A stretch of DNA of 64,000 nt from Lates calcarifer (GCF_001640805.2 NC_066835.1:10668130-10732129), one strand, 5' to 3'. Shown: positions 38,743-63,839, counted from the stretch's first letter. Translations and numbers: made by a program. The notes: generated by a model not told the origin, from the letters alone.

Positions 38743-39284
38743 ACCAATCAGCCACAACATTAAAACCACTTGCATGATATTGCATAGACCCCCCTTGTGT
38801 CGCTAAAACAGCTCTGACCTGTCAGGGCATGGAAACGGGACATCTGAGCGCGTCCTGTGGTGTCTGGCACTGGGATATTGGCAGCAGATCTTTTTGGTCC
38901 TGTGGATTGCAGGGTGGGGCCTCCCACATCTGGCTTATTCTGGTGCATCCCTACAGATGATCAATCAGATTTGGATCTGGGGGATTTGGAGGTCAGGTCA
39001 ACACCTTGGGCTCTTTGTCGTCTTCCTTGACCCAATCCTGAGCAGTTTCTGTGGTGTGGTGGGAGCACTGTCCTGCTGGGGGAGGCCCCTGCCATCGGGG
39101 AGTGTGTTTGCCATGGAGAGGTGTGCTTGGTCTACACCAATGTTAAATTGGGTGACATATATCAAAGTACCATCTAGATGAATGTGAGGCCCCAAGATTT
39201 CCCAGCAGAACTTTGTATTGTAAAGAGATGATTAACGTTATTCACTTCACCTGTCAGTAGTTTTAATGTTGTGGCTGATGTGGT
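38743..39284 (-). mobile_element. Degenerate Tc1/mariner-like DNA transposon fragment
   Basis: Terminal inverted repeats are visible: ATCAGCCACAACATTAAAA at the left (38748-38766) and its exact inverse in 39261-39279. On the minus strand, about 39000-39195, the translation contains LPDGRGLPQQDSAP, which resembles the QQDNAPCH-type segment of Tc1-like transposases that carries the second catalytic aspartate. The element is only about 540 bases, against roughly 1.2-1.6 kb for a full copy, so it is internally deleted and inactive. The target-site duplication could not be confirmed. Confidence 0.65.
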
Positions 39285-42122
39285 TGTAAATAATCTCTGA
39301 AGCTTTATACACTTTGTTATGTAATTTATAGATGACATGACTCAGATAGAAGAGACTGTGTGTACCTACAGGCAGGGAACATACACATTTTATGATGGTT
39401 GTGCTAAAGTTTAGTCTTACATCTACGTGCAGCACGTTTTCAATCTTTTTGCCATCCCATCTCACTGCATTGCATGGTAATTAACAATCTCTCATCAAAA
39501 GTCAAATTAATTAACTCAGTTCTTTGAATAGCTCTGTGCCCTTCTCATCCTGACTCAGCCGTGGCTGGCAGCTCAGTGTTGAATGTGTCCTGATGATCAC
39601 AGTGACAATATTGATGTCAAGTGAGGCCATCTCTGTTAAACACACAGAGCTCCTACAGAGACTCTGAAATGAAGTTTACCTCGGCTGTTGATACAGTATA
39701 TTTATGAAGTTAACTGGGGTTTGAATACCATTAACTTCTGTGCCTCATCCAAAGTATTTAAACTTATTTGTATGGTTTGGTTTTTTCATCATTATTGTTT
39801 CCTCTTATTTTGTGTTTGTCCTGTTTCCTTATCTGTGGTGTCTTTATTTATTTCACTCTTAATGTTTGATTACAGTTTTCAGTGTTCAGAATCAATATTC
39901 TCTGTATTCTCTGTCTTAGATTTAGATTAGAAATAAAGATTATTAAACATGCTTATAGGACTGTAGCTAATCTATCTAAAGGCTCAGACACATGTACACA
40001 CACTATTTGTCACTGTCCAGTGAAAACCATGTAGCCCCGGATCTGGTGATTTTTAATTTTGCATTTTACCTGAAGGATTAAGTATTGCTTTATAATTTGG
40101 GACGCTCCTCCTATGTCTCTCTATTAACAAGTTTTCTAAAAACCTGCTGGTTGAAAAGCTAAAAACAAGACTGAGTGAAGATACGTGGTTTTCACTGAAC
40201 AGCCACACACACAGAGACACACACAGATTTCCCCTCCATGTGGCTTCAACTGTTAGCTTTCAAAGCTGTTCCTGTTTTTCTGGATGCCACCCCTCATGTA
40301 GGTTTAGGTTGCTGATTGCCATGGAAGCAAAGCCAGCCCTCCCTAAAACCCTGGGCTGCACCAGTATGACCAATGTATTCCTCTGAGTCAATCACACACC
40401 TGCACGACACCTCATTCTGACAGGACATGTCTCACATGGGAAGTCGCTGGTTTCACACATACTCAGAGCAATCTTGTGGCTGATGTGTGTTTATTGTCTG
40501 ATGGGTGTGTACTGGAAGTCCTGTGAGATTACACACCTGTGTGATGTCTGGATGTGTGTCTGTCCCCTAACAGAGCCCACCCCCACCCCCCACCCCGGAC
40601 ACCTGCAGCAAACATAATTCTCACCAGCCTCCCTGAGATGGAGCAGGTGTGAATCACTGTCTCTCTCCTCCTCATCATCACTCTCCCTTTTCCTCTATGA
40701 CCCCCACCCATCCAGGAATAGCCCCTGTGTGTGAGTCAGGATCCCAGCCCACCTTAACCTCCTCAGTCAAACCCTCTGAACAGGACGTGATCCATAGGGT
40801 GAAAGTATGAGATCCTGCATGAGTACAGGGTGAAAAAATGTGACAGGAAAACAAAGAGATGGACTGAAATGTGAAAAACATCAGTCTGGGATTTAAAGCC
40901 AGAACACAACAGCAGCAGCAGCATGGGTGGCTCCACTGGGAGAGAGGGAAAAGGGTGGGATGTGAAAGAAAGAAATGAAGAGAGATGAGTAGGTGTAAAA
41001 TCTCAATAAAGGTGTCACTCTTTAGGGAATTTCATTAATATTGTTTTTATCTTATCCCAAAAATGATTCCTCTATTCAAGCACACACGCACATACATGTA
41101 GATTACTCCTGACTATCTGCAGTTTCCTCTCAACCTGGAATCACAACCATCATTGTTCTCACTGCAGGGAGCAGGAAAACACTCCTTTCTTCAAAGTATC
41201 TTCTTTTCCTTCTGCTGCCTCTTCATCTTCTCTACTTCTTTTTTTTAGTTTTTCATCTTTCCCTTGAAAAGAAAAAGAGAGTAGAGGAAGACCTGTCACT
41301 TTTTTTTTTTACAAAACAATCCAGTAGTGGAGTGTAACTACATTTACTCAACTACTACTTGAGTATTTCATCATCTCCATTTTACTTTCCAGTCATATCA
41401 TTCCTGATCACTTAACTGACTTACTGATCATGCTGGCTTGAAAGTTGAGAAAACTCTAGAGGAGTCCTGAAAATAGAAATGTCTTCATCAATGCCTCTGT
41501 GCTTCATCTGCTGACAAAGCTCCAGTAAATGGACACTTTAATGAGACTGTTTCATTAATTACTGTTTCCGAGGTGAAGAATGAACTTTCAGCTTCTAAAT
41601 ATTCTGATCTTGTTGCTTGTAGATGAGAAAATGCCTGAACATTCACTCAGAGGACGAGGGTGGTCATTCTGCAAATCTAACACTACCCTCGTGTGCGATG
41701 CATGTACTTGTGCAAACGAGAGCAAGAGGAGGGATTCAGATGTTTGGTGTGTAGACAAGTGCATTTATTAAAGGAGGCATATGTGCACACTGTGATAACT
41801 CTTATCCTCAGTTTTTATAGGTTGTGATGTTGCTTTAGGTTTACTGGTGTAGCTCTGGTATGTGTGTGGGTTAGGGTTATCTTCACCTGCAGATTCACTG
41901 CAACAATGCCTGCACACTCCAAAATGCTCTTTATGGGCTGTGGTCACCCATCTTTATCTCCCTCACCAAATGGGACACACACACACAAACCAATAGAGAG
42001 GAGTTTGGCCTATAGCAGAGAGGACAATTCACCTTAATTAGGATTATTATGCTCAAAGGATCAGCTCCATTTGCGTGTACTGAACCTGAGGAGCCTTATT
42101 AGTCACTGGGTGATAAATTGTC

Positions 42123-42712
42123 TATAAATAGCAGTGCAGTGTCAGTGTGTTACACCTCAACATAAATAGACACTTTCTTACATTTCTAACGTTTAGCTGA
42201 GGCCAGCTCACAAGCAGGGGCAGGTAGGGCTTCTGCGTCTTGCTCAAGGACCCTTCAACAGCAGGTTTTAAACCCCACCCCACCCTTCCACCCCCATCCT
42301 CCTCCTCCTCCTCCTCCTCCCTGTAAAGGAGCAGTCCGTCAGTCTCTCTGGCCGCCTTTGCCCACCCTAAAGATTTTGAGGCCGTGACGTATTTACTAAC
42401 GGGCACACGCGAGTTTTCACACCGGTGCTTCATCTGCTTGCGAGGGCGACTATTTGGGGGGAGAGATAAACTGCGCCTCGCTCTCGAGCCACTCGGACCG
42501 TTTTCTCTCCGCTAACACCAGCCGCACTTGTCAACAAGGCTTACCTTCCCTCAGCTCAGTCCACCTCTGTCCACCAGGAGGGAAAAGTAGAAGGAGTTTT
42601 CTGCTCTCCACCGTCACTTTGACCCGTGAGGTTGTAAATACGAAGTCATTTTTGGAAGTTTCTGGACCAACATTAAAAAAAAAGTGAGAATTAGCTAAAG
42701 CGCAAACAGAAG
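42123..42712 (+). promoter_or_regulatory. susd5: Probable susd5 promoter and 5' leader
   Basis: A TATA-like TATAAATA lies at about 42123-42130, some 590 bases before the susd5 start codon. The following stretch includes a TCC-triplet run (42297-42321) and a CpG-richer block at about 42340-42500. A leader without a TATA box starting in the CpG-richer block is an alternative. Confidence 0.35.
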
Positions 42713-54099
<11,387 letters not shown>

Positions 54100-55032
54100 G
54101 AGCAAGAGATGAGGGAAGAAGGACACTGACAGAGGGCAGAGACATTTGGGAGGGATGGAACGATTGAGATGAATTTGAGAGGAAAGCGCAGCCTTTCATC
54201 TTACTAGATACTACTGCTTCATTGAAGATTTTGGATAGGTATGAACCGTAAATCTTACCGAGGTGATGCACAGAATTTTATAAAACAGTGAGAACTGGTG
54301 AAACAACATGGTAGCAGTTCTCTCCCACTTATAAATTCTACAGAAATTCACCCATCTTGGTCATACCTATTCATTATTTTCAAAGCTCTAGTGTCTAGCT
54401 GGACAGGTGGAGAGGCTGTGTCTGGACTGGACTCAGCTCCAGGCTGAATGAAAAAAGAGACTGTAAGGAAATGACCATGTAGGAAAACCACAAGAAGGCA
54501 TGCCTGCCTGCCTGAATATTATGAACTCAACCTCCAAAGCTCTTGGACATTGTGGTAAAGATTCTCAGTGTTACCTTGCTGTTGTTTTTGTTGACTTTAT
54601 TGAGTGCTCTGTTTATTGTTTATGTGTATTGTTCTGGATTTATTGATCTCAATCTTCTTTTCTGTTTATGGTGTTTATAAAAAACTTTATCCCACTTGTT
54701 AGTCCTCAACAAGAACGCTGAAGTTCAGAACACTTCAGGTCATCGCAGGTTTGGGCAGGTTGTCCCAGATGAATGACCTGGCTTCTGTCAGACCAGCATG
54801 AAAGAAAAAAAAGAAGAAAGGATGATGATGATGGTTAGACCAGATGAGAGTGGGATGAGCGGTATGAAGAGAACTGAGAGGGAAAGCAAAGGAAAAAGAG
54901 GCCGGGGAATGGTGCGGTAAGAAGTATGACGGGAGAAACATTTGAAGACTTTCCTGCCTCTGTTTGTTTTGACAGTCAGCTGGTGAGAAATACAGAGCGG
55001 GTGTCAAGACAGCAGACTCAGCCCCATGTGTG

Positions 55033-55076
<44 letters not shown>

Positions 55077-56790
55077 AGAGATAGAGTGCGTATGTGTGTG
55101 TCTCAGGTTCATGCAATCCGCCGCTCTACGGTTTGAAGTTTCCAACTGAGGACCCAGAGTGGATGCTGACGGCATTTAGACCAACTAGAGATCAAACATT
55201 GTGATGCTGCCATGGCAACAGAGAGAAACCACCCCAAATGTTATCGTTAAAAGATTAGTAGACATATTCTGACTTATTCTGACTTTTAAGAGTGTGTTTT
55301 CTTTTTTTTTCATGAAAGTTCATGAAAGAGATTTTAAGTATCTTGTGGAGCTGGAGAGTCCATGACTTTAGGTTAAAATTAGAGCTTGGCCTCCTGCCCT
55401 GTGTATTTTCACATTTAGCGTCATATGATAAATAAAATGTAGCTAAATATTTTTTGATATAACATCAGAAGGTTATATTTCCCTAATTGATTTCCTTTAT
55501 GTCTGCTCTAAAGCAGACATGAGCAGGTAAAGAAGTTTGTCTGGATTGGACTGTCAGATTATTAGTTGACTGAACTTCTAGTTAGATATCAACGTTAGAT
55601 ATCAACGTTGCTGGAGGAATTCAAATATATGTGAATTCACACAATTTGTTTATCAAAAAAATTCTGATATGATTAAATTTAGGTAAGACGTTCTTTATGT
55701 GAGTAATTTGATTAATTTGGTTGTCAAGCCCTAGTTCAAAAAACATATTGATATTTATACCTTTGCTGTTTCCGTACTGTGCCAAATACTTGGAAACAAA
55801 GTAAATTACTAAATTAGGAAAGCTCATAAAAAGGTGCATTTATGTATATAAAGTCAAATAAGCATGTGAGATTTTAGATATTAGAGTTAGTAATTCTAGT
55901 GACGTATAAAGAAAAACAACATGAAGTAGGTTACAATAACTGTTGACAGTGGGTGGTGTCTGGCAGACCAGGCACTTTATGGAGTCATCAGTCATGAATA
56001 ATAATTAAATTTTTTCTCATACATTTCTAACATAACATCTGATGTTCTCAGCTGGTTTATAAAAAGTACTTTAATTGTGTTATCTTTAATCTTGTTATGA
56101 AATAAGGATTTGTTGGATTTGGAGAATAAGAGCCAATTTCTTTCCCAGACTGATTTAATTCAGTCTTTTTCATTTCTGTACCATGATGTCTGAAGCTATA
56201 GTGACACTATTCATGGATGAGGGTATAGGGGATTAAGTACCTGTTGTCTATATGTTTCTGTAAATATGAATCTATGACTGTATTAATTTGTTGCTGTACA
56301 TACTATAGCATAACTGATGTCACCTCACCAAGACAGCCAAGCACAGTTAACATTAGACATTACCTCTTTATGTCTCACACAGGGTCAACTCATTTCCACC
56401 ACTCAAAATCTCATCCACTGCCTGTTACATGTGCTATCCCACTCTGCTGTTTAAACACTAGTAGGCCTACTGTACTTGCAAAAGTCCAACTTGTCTGATC
56501 TCACGCCAGATTAGCCACATGATCTGATGCCTCCACACTGATAGTGATCATCAACAATGTTAAAACACTGAGGCTAAATTTCGAATCACTTGAGTTTTGT
56601 GCAAAATCAAGACACTCATGAAAGCCAATAGGAAAACAGGAAATAATGTTTTGTTGTTGCTGTGTCTTGTTCACATGATGCTTCAATGTGTCCATTTCAT
56701 CTCCATTTCAAACAGCCTGATGTGTGTGATGTCAGGATGAAGTGTGTACTGTATATGTGTTCACAATAAACTCCTGAACACCCGAATCTG
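54100..56790 (+). other. susd5: susd5 3' untranslated region
   Basis: No other gene is visible after the susd5 stop. Poly(A) signals AATAAA occur at 55431-55436 and 56765-56770, the latter followed by a GT-rich stretch, so the 3' UTR is probably either 1.3 or 2.7 kb long. A (TG)n microsatellite is included at 55027-55076. Confidence 0.5.
55027..55076. repeat. (TG)n microsatellite in the susd5 3' UTR
   Basis: About 50 bases of TG repeat with one TTTG interruption, inside the probable susd5 3' UTR. Confidence 0.95.
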
Positions 56791-57580
56791 TGGTGATTAT
56801 TGCATTAAATGTGGTTTTAACTCTTCATTTCTATTTTCATTTCCTTCAAGGTCAAACAGATACATTAGGTCATGGTGATTAAAATCTCAAATTGCATTGT
56901 CCATAGTCCATTGTTACTATTCATTATGTGAGTGTGACCTATGACCTTGACCTGTGACCTTGACTCCTGACAATTAGCCCTCTACTTCACCTTTATGCAA
57001 GCTCCTTTTACCAGCCATTATCTCCTGCTTCTCTGACATGGTCCCAAATTTTAGTAAAAAAGAAAAGATGTGAGACAAAGCATTGTCAGGGAGAAAGGAG
57101 AAGCAATAAAAGAGACAGGTAAATATAGACAAGAGAGGAAGGAAAACACAGGGTTGGAGAGAGAGAGGGAGACACGCAGTAACACTGAGGGAATGTTCCC
57201 CTGTGGGTTTTTAACATCGCTGTGTGACAAACTGCACAGAGACTCAATGTTCAAACATTATTAAACAACTCAGTGTTTTCTCTGGCTATGTCTCCTCTCA
57301 GCACAACCCTGGGTTTCATCTAAAGGAAACTTGCAAACACCCTGCTGTTCTCCATCCACTCCTTTCTCCCATTTCTCTGGAACTGTTGAATAATTTATGA
57401 ATAAATTATTTAAGTGTTTTTAAATACAAAAATACCAAATATTGCCCAGTTCCACTTTCTAAACTCTGATGTTTTACAGCTTTCTTTGTTTTATGTGATG
57501 GTTAATTGATCATTTTTTAGGGTTCTGGATGTTTGGTTAGATACAACAAGAACTTCGGCTTTAGAAAATTCCAACAAGCG
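56791..57580. other. Short intergenic region between convergent susd5 and crtap
   Basis: The two genes end tail to tail. Between their likely poly(A) sites there is AT-rich DNA and a GA-rich stretch (about 57060-57175), with no recognisable gene. Confidence 0.5.
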
Positions 57581-58011
57581 TATTTTATTATATGTTGACA
57601 TTTTATTGACAATCAGTGACTGTTACACTGCAATGATTATTGAGACTGATGTTATTTTATCAAGTTATTTTATTGTAATTTAAAAAAAAGAAAAAAAAAG
57701 ACCATTTTTGAATGACAACATCCATGATTCACAGTGATGAAATGCGCTCAGTGAGTAAAAACATTTCTGTCTCTATTATTGTCATTGTCTTAAAATCATT
57801 TAGCTACTGTGCTGACTGCCCCCTATACCTCTGAGCTGGACATTTTATGCACAAAGTGAGAAATATTCAGGAAAAACATTCAGGATGTGGAGCTGCAGGG
57901 TAAAACACAGTGACCGATCAGAGCCTCTTACAAAACCCAATAAATACAAACTGGTGCTGTTATGTTGTTTGTCTTTGTTTGTCAGTGTTTCGGCAGAGTT
58001 TCCAACGTGGT

Positions 58012-61000
58012 CTATTCATCCGCGTCCAGGAACTCATCTATAAACTCCACCACCTCCCCCTGTGGACACACACACATACACACAAAAGAATCAACCAGAG
58101 AAGACTCAGGAGGGGCTTGCTTTGTTTCAAAGTGACAGTTTGCACTGAAAGAATTAGCATAAACTCTCCCACCAGCATTTCTATCTGAGATTTCTCATAC
58201 CTGGCATTACTAAAGAGATTACAGTCAAGAAGTGAATGGTATTTGCCACATACAGCATGTAATCCTGGCTTATGTTGGGTTGCCCTGATGGCCACAGTCC
58301 TTGTGCTGCATCATAATAACTATGAGAAACGCAGTGTCATGCTGCCACCCCGTGGCTGTCTATGATATTGCAGCCTTGATAGAGACAGGGCACACATTGT
58401 ACTGCAGGGCATCATGTGACCAGACTGAGGAATCCAGGGTTTTTCCATAAGTTATACAAGGACAGAGCCTGTGAGAGCTGCAAACAACCTAATCCAAACT
58501 CTGTCTTTATGGGAATTGTACTGGCCTATTTTTAAGGGTACACTGTATCTTATGTTCCCTTCCTTTACCCAGAGATAACCTCCTGGCTGGAAGAATCCTG
58601 CGATGCACTAACACACACACAAATATGTAAACACAGGCACGCACCTCGTCGTCGCTTACTAGGCGCTGTCTGGAGAACTCCAGCATCTGTACCTGCATGG
58701 TGGTCTGATTGTAGTACCGCATTGCCTCCTGCAGCAAACACAGACACACAACAGGTAAAAAAATAATAATGTGTGACATAGTAAACAAAAGACACAAAAC
58801 AGGGAATGAAGCAGTGACCAAGTGCTAAATCTAATTTTACATGTTGTTAGTCCAGAAAACCGTACAGGAATATTATATGGTAAATATGCTTATATTCTTT
58901 TTGGCTTTATCATATCAATCTTATGTTTGTAAATACAAAAGCTACCACCAGCAACTTGTTAACTGAGTCAAGTCAAGTCAAGTCAAATTTTATTTATATA
59001 GCGCCAATTCACAACAGAAGTTATCTCGAGGCTCTGCACATATAGAGCAGGTCTAGACCGTACTCTTTATCTTATAAGATTTAACTGAGGGTAGCACAAA
59101 GACTGGAAACAGCTAGCCTGGTTCTGTTCAAAAAAATATGCCTCTGCACACAGTCAAGAAATACAGTAGTATAACCTCCCGGCAGGAGTTAGATGAGCAG
59201 ATTGATATCAATCTCATTTCTGAATGCTAAATTATGAAGCTACAGATCGCAGCCACTTAGCTTTGCATAAATACGGGAAACAGCTAGCCTGGTTCTGTCC
59301 AAACATAACAAAATCCATCTACCAGCAAGTCCAATTAACAGTTTGTATGTTGTTTGTTCATCTCAAACAAAAAACAAAGTGCAATAACAAGTTGTGGTTT
59401 TACGGGTGGTTGTGTCTCGGACTATTTCTTGGGTGGGAGCAGTGACTTCCTGGGGTTTTGTCAACACTGTGACAGGTGCAAGGAAATGAGCAAAGACCTC
59501 TCAGAGTCTTTCAGAGCAGAGACTTGGGCTAAGCTAAAACCAGCTGCTGGGTGTCGCTTCAAAACACAGACATGAGAAAGATGAAATGTCAAAATGTCAA
59601 ACTATTTCTTTCAGGTCTATTTAAAGATGAAAAACTATTAAGAAAAATGAAACTGTTCTTCAGGCACTCTGAGGCCGAGATAGAAGCAAAGTTGTAGTCA
59701 AAAGCCTTTATTTAGCAAGTCAGGCGTGATTGGTGAGGTCGAAAACTGGCTGCTGTTTCAAACCAATGAGCCTGACTTAATAAAGGCTTTTAATACAACT
59801 TTACTCGTTGTTCTCCTTTAAAACCTTTGTTGTTTAATCACAAAGAGACATGAATTATTTGTACTTCACAGTGCTTAAGGTGTGTCATCAACATGTCTCA
59901 CCGATCTGGGGAGGAAGTCCTCCTCTGTCAGCCCCCACTGGCTTTTGTGAAACTTGTAATAGGCCACATTGTTCTTCATAACTTCATCATCGGGGTCAAA
60001 CAGCATGTAGCTGGCTGCACATGGTACTGCATTCTTCAGGTCATTTCACTGAAAACACAACAAATAGCACTTAATCCAGGGACTATTTCTCTGGGTAAAA
60101 ATCTGACATAAACACAACTGACCTTAGAAACTCCAAAGAATAAGAGTGCAAAAAGCATAAGAGTGTGCATAGTTTCAGGCATAACAAAATGCTACTCACA
60201 TTTGTAATAGGCAAACTGCAGGTAGTGGTACATGGTGGCCACAAACTTCTCAACAACAAATCCCCCTACAACAGGTGTCAAGTCACTTTCACACCTCACT
60301 TTCCTCTCAAGGACTTCTATGTAGTGATCTGGAGAGAAAAGAAATCAACAGTGAACTCAGAGAGAAACTGGAGGGGGCCATTCATCTACGGGGGAAAAAA
60401 AGCTAAATGTAGTACTGACCAGCAATGGATGGGTAGAGGTCTTTAAAGTCTTTGACGTCCCTTGGGCCCTCACAAGCAGCCAGGCACTCGTCGTAGACCT
60501 TGAAGAAGTCCCTAAGAGCCAGCTCCATGTCTGACACTGAGGTACGGAAGTTTTCCCCGTTATATGCCCTCACTGATCGCACAAACAATGTCTGAAATAC
60601 GACGTGAAAAAAAAAAAATATCAGAGAATATAACAAACAGTCAGTCACTGAATGTTAACCCACATGATTAACATCGACTTTGCTGTATCAAAAAATGCTT
60701 AAGTGACATTTTGTAGTTTTGTAGTAAATGAGGGCTGAGATGAAATCCCCATGTTCTCCACCTCCTTATGCTGCTGGGGGAGTTTTGGATCCCTGTCACG
60801 GACCCCTGACGTGCCCCAGACCAGCTTGAGAAGCACTGGAAAGTTTGAATGAACGTTCCCATGATGGCCAGCTTTGCCTGCCGACCACATCAGCACATCC
60901 ACAGAGCCAATAATAGGCTGGTTTGTGTGTGTAACCTCACAAAGACATGTGGGTATGGGTGTGACTCACACATGCACACACTATGTATACTTCCCATCAT

Positions 61001-62695
61001 GCCTCTAGGTTACAAACTAAAGAGAATCTGTTTCTGTGTTTGTGTTTGTACCTCATAGGATTTGGTCTCCAGGTCTTTGAGGTGGTCTTCAGCCCCGGGC
61101 AGACTCTTGTAGTAGGCCATGTTCCTCTGCATCATCTCGTCATCTGGGTGTTTCAGCAGGAAGGTGTGGGCAGCAGACACCGCTTTGGCAAGGTTATCAG
61201 ACTGAGACAAACACATATTATAAAAAGGTATCATCGATAAAGGAAACAATATCAGGACTGAATAAATGAATGAGTAGTAATGAATGTACGTATTGGTCTG
61301 TCTGACGAGCCATACACTTACACTTTAATCCCCCGGGACTACATATACATGAGTGACAAACTGAAGGTAAAATGAAAGATATTCCCCCACTTGGTGTTTT
61401 GATGATGATAGTGGAGAGTGCTGTCGTTCATCTGATGACAGCTGAAGACCATATCATATGAGTTATATCCTTTTACATACAAATCAAATCATTCAGTGAC
61501 CCTTGTGTGTTACAGCTGGGGTCACTGTCGTCCTGCAGGAGACATCTGGATAGAGATTTGTCATTGGTAAGATAAAGAGAATCACTCAGACTAATTTAGT
61601 AATTATTTAGATTACAGCCCACAAATTGTAGTGTAGTTAACTATAATGAAATTAATACTTAAAGGCTAGGTACATATAAGTTTTATATGCACTGAAAGCA
61701 TTATCGGTCAATCTATCCTTTAATAACTTAGATACCCAAGGATCCTTTGATATGACTATGTATGTGTTAATCAGACCTTAACCATCACAGCTACAAATCC
61801 CTACATGTATTCATAACTCCAACTACTTATAATCCTAAATCCTAATCCCATATAGGAATTTATTCCTGCAGTAATCATTCGTAGTGTCTCTCTCCTTGGA
61901 AAGGATTTTACTTCCTAATAGGAAGTTCATAAAAACACAAGCAAGCGCCAGTGAAAGTTCAGGATCTCCTCTTCTGCTGACCAGAGCCCCCCGTGCACCC
62001 GTGGCACGTAGGTGACGTCAGAAGAAAGTGACGTTCAAACCAGAAATAAACCAAATAATAATATTAATGATAATAAAAAAAAACATCGGCACATACTGGT
62101 AATCATCGTAGGGTAAACAGACATGTAAACCCATACCAGTCTTCCTGGTTTGACTTTGATGGACTGGTGTAACTTAGGGGGCCCCGTGACCCCACTCTGA
62201 TGACCTCACATAACTCAGATGTTTGCTCACCTTGAAGTAAGCGTACTGCAGGTATCTGTACGGCTCCCTCCTCTCAAATTCATCTATAGTGTCTCGGCTG
62301 GGCATGGTCTGTCTGAAAGCGGGCAACCCCTGCTTGCAGCGCTTCAGACACTGCGCCCTCTTCATAACGTTACCAAACGCCCGCAGCTCTGGAAACTCCG
62401 CGAACTTCTGCTCGTCCTCCAGCCTCACGGAGCTGCAGTTGAGGTTGCAGAAGGCCTCGCTGTCCCGGAGGAGCCGGTACAGCCGCAGAGACACCTCCAT
62501 GTACTCCACCGTCTCCTGCCACTTCTCCCCAGTGTACTGGTCCAGTGCGTATTTGTAAGCGGACTCCAGAGGCATCAGCTCGTGCCTGGGGAAACTCCTG
62601 AAGCTGTATTTTTCGTACTGGGAGCTCACCGCGCACACTGAAAGTGCGATTAAAAGCGCAGAAAAGAGTTTGGAAGAAGTAGTGGAGGGTGCCAT
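58012..62695 (-). CDS. crtap: Cartilage-associated protein (crtap), one apparent frameshift
   Basis: CRTAP is an ER-lumen scaffold that joins prolyl 3-hydroxylase 1 and cyclophilin B to 3-hydroxylate and fold fibrillar procollagen; its loss causes recessive osteogenesis imperfecta in humans. Seven coding exons in order: 62231-62695, 61052-61201, 60420-60591, 60200-60328, 59902-60048, 58645-58728, 58012-58059. The start [20 protein letters not shown] opens a signal peptide; upstream in-frame methionines lack one. Conserved segments include [70 protein letters not shown] and [17 protein letters not shown]. The end is [14 protein letters not shown] with no KDEL signal, as in the family. Length is about 397 residues. 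Exon 5 holds one extra base in the T run at 60044-60046, giving TTG AAA TGA where LND is expected. Minus-strand poly(A) signals lie at 57584-57607. Confidence 0.93.
58966..59612. mobile_element. Composite of interspersed fish repeats in a crtap intron
   Basis: The left part (about 58966-59085) starts with GTCAAGTCAAGTCAA and contains TTTATTTATATAGCGCCAA and ATATAGAGCAGGTCTAGACC, phrases I recall from a repeat widespread in teleosts. The right part contains GGAAACAGCTAGCCTGGTTC twice (about 59106 and 59278) and AGTTAGATGAGCAGATTGAT, the vocabulary of the MITE-like family at 20858-21478. It lies in the intron between crtap coding exons 5 and 6. The nested order suggests more than one insertion. 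Confidence 0.6.
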
Positions 62696-63839
62696 GTTTT
62701 TTTTAAGAGTTTGGTAAATGGTGGATAGAGTGGCTGGGTGGGATGATCTCGGACGGTTCGTGTGCGTGCGTCGCAAGGACCGCCTCAAGTTCCAACACGT
62801 ATCCGGACAAAGCTTCCCCTCCCCCGGGGCGCAGGGCAGGATCAGTCGCTCCGGCGGGTGGGGGCTGCTGGAGCTGCTCCTCCCACTAAATCACACAAGT
62901 AAATCACTGCTGTTCCTCTTTCCATATACAGCACAAGTCAAACCCTGACAGAGAGCAGACCTTTCATAACACCACATCATCACTGAGTGAGAGATTTCTT
63001 TACTTTTTTTTTGGCTGGAGGGCATGCTACTTTTACCCTTTAGCTAAATGTATGACCAAGCAGATTATTATTCCACAGATACCTGTCTTTCAAGTTTAAA
63101 TCTGCTTCCTGTCGGTCACTAATTGAACCCCTGGTGAGAGTGTATTGTCCCTCCTCCTCCCACTGCCACGTAGAAACATTCCTGCTTGGTCTACCCCCCC
63201 ATCCAAGGGCCTAAACCCTACCAACACAAACATGATCCATGCTCAAAATCATCTAAAAACAAACTTTATGTGTTCATCTAATGGTTAAAATTTCAAATCA
63301 GAGGCGTAGCCTGATGTGTGCATTATTCTTCTTTAAATGGTTTCAGAGGGGGATGTGTCTGCAGCTGTGTGGAGACCCCTACGTTACCACGTTGACACAT
63401 CTCAGAGGCCGAACTGCGCAGGAGCAATACGTGGTCCCCAAACTATCCCATTCAATCTCAAAGTGCGTCAAGTCAGCTAGAAAGAAGGAGAATAAGACAG
63501 GAAACATTTCAAAATAAGAGCACCGTTGCTCACCTAAGATTTGCTGATATGTTTTTGTATCTTTAACAGACACTAGGTCATATATTTCCAGTCTTGTTTT
63601 TCTGCGTCCAGTTACTAAAACGTGACATTTAAGTCATCAGACGAGGTTTTAATCTTTTAAGTTTAACCGGATGTTGTGCATTTTTATCTGGCTTGACACG
63701 TGATCATTCCCTGGGCAGGAGTTTCTGTCCGAGTAGAAGTAGAGGAAACTGAAGTAGCAGGGAGCAGGGAGGCCATACACACAAGCACAGGCCGAACCCG
63801 CAGTGATCTCCATCGTTTAGTCGTCTGTCGGAAGTGAAA
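62696..63839. promoter_or_regulatory. Shared head-to-head promoter region of crtap and the fkbp9-like gene
   Basis: The start codons of two divergent genes are 1,144 bases apart. GC-rich flanks lie on the crtap side (about 62740-62880) and the fkbp9 side (about 63700-63840), with an AT-rich centre. An E-box CACGTG lies near 63698. I saw no TATA box in an obvious position. Separate adjacent promoters are as likely as one bidirectional promoter. Confidence 0.5.

Larger units (their letters stand above)
35421..42110. other. Intergenic region between fbxl2 and susd5 (divergent promoters)
   Basis: No exon of a recognisable protein was found in these 6.7 kb. The region is AT-rich and contains several diverged copies of one fish repeat (35800-37430, 41320-41400) and a decayed Tc1/mariner-like element (38743-39284). 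A good match to the CTCF core is at 36943-36957. Any enhancer would have to be found by conservation. Confidence 0.55.
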
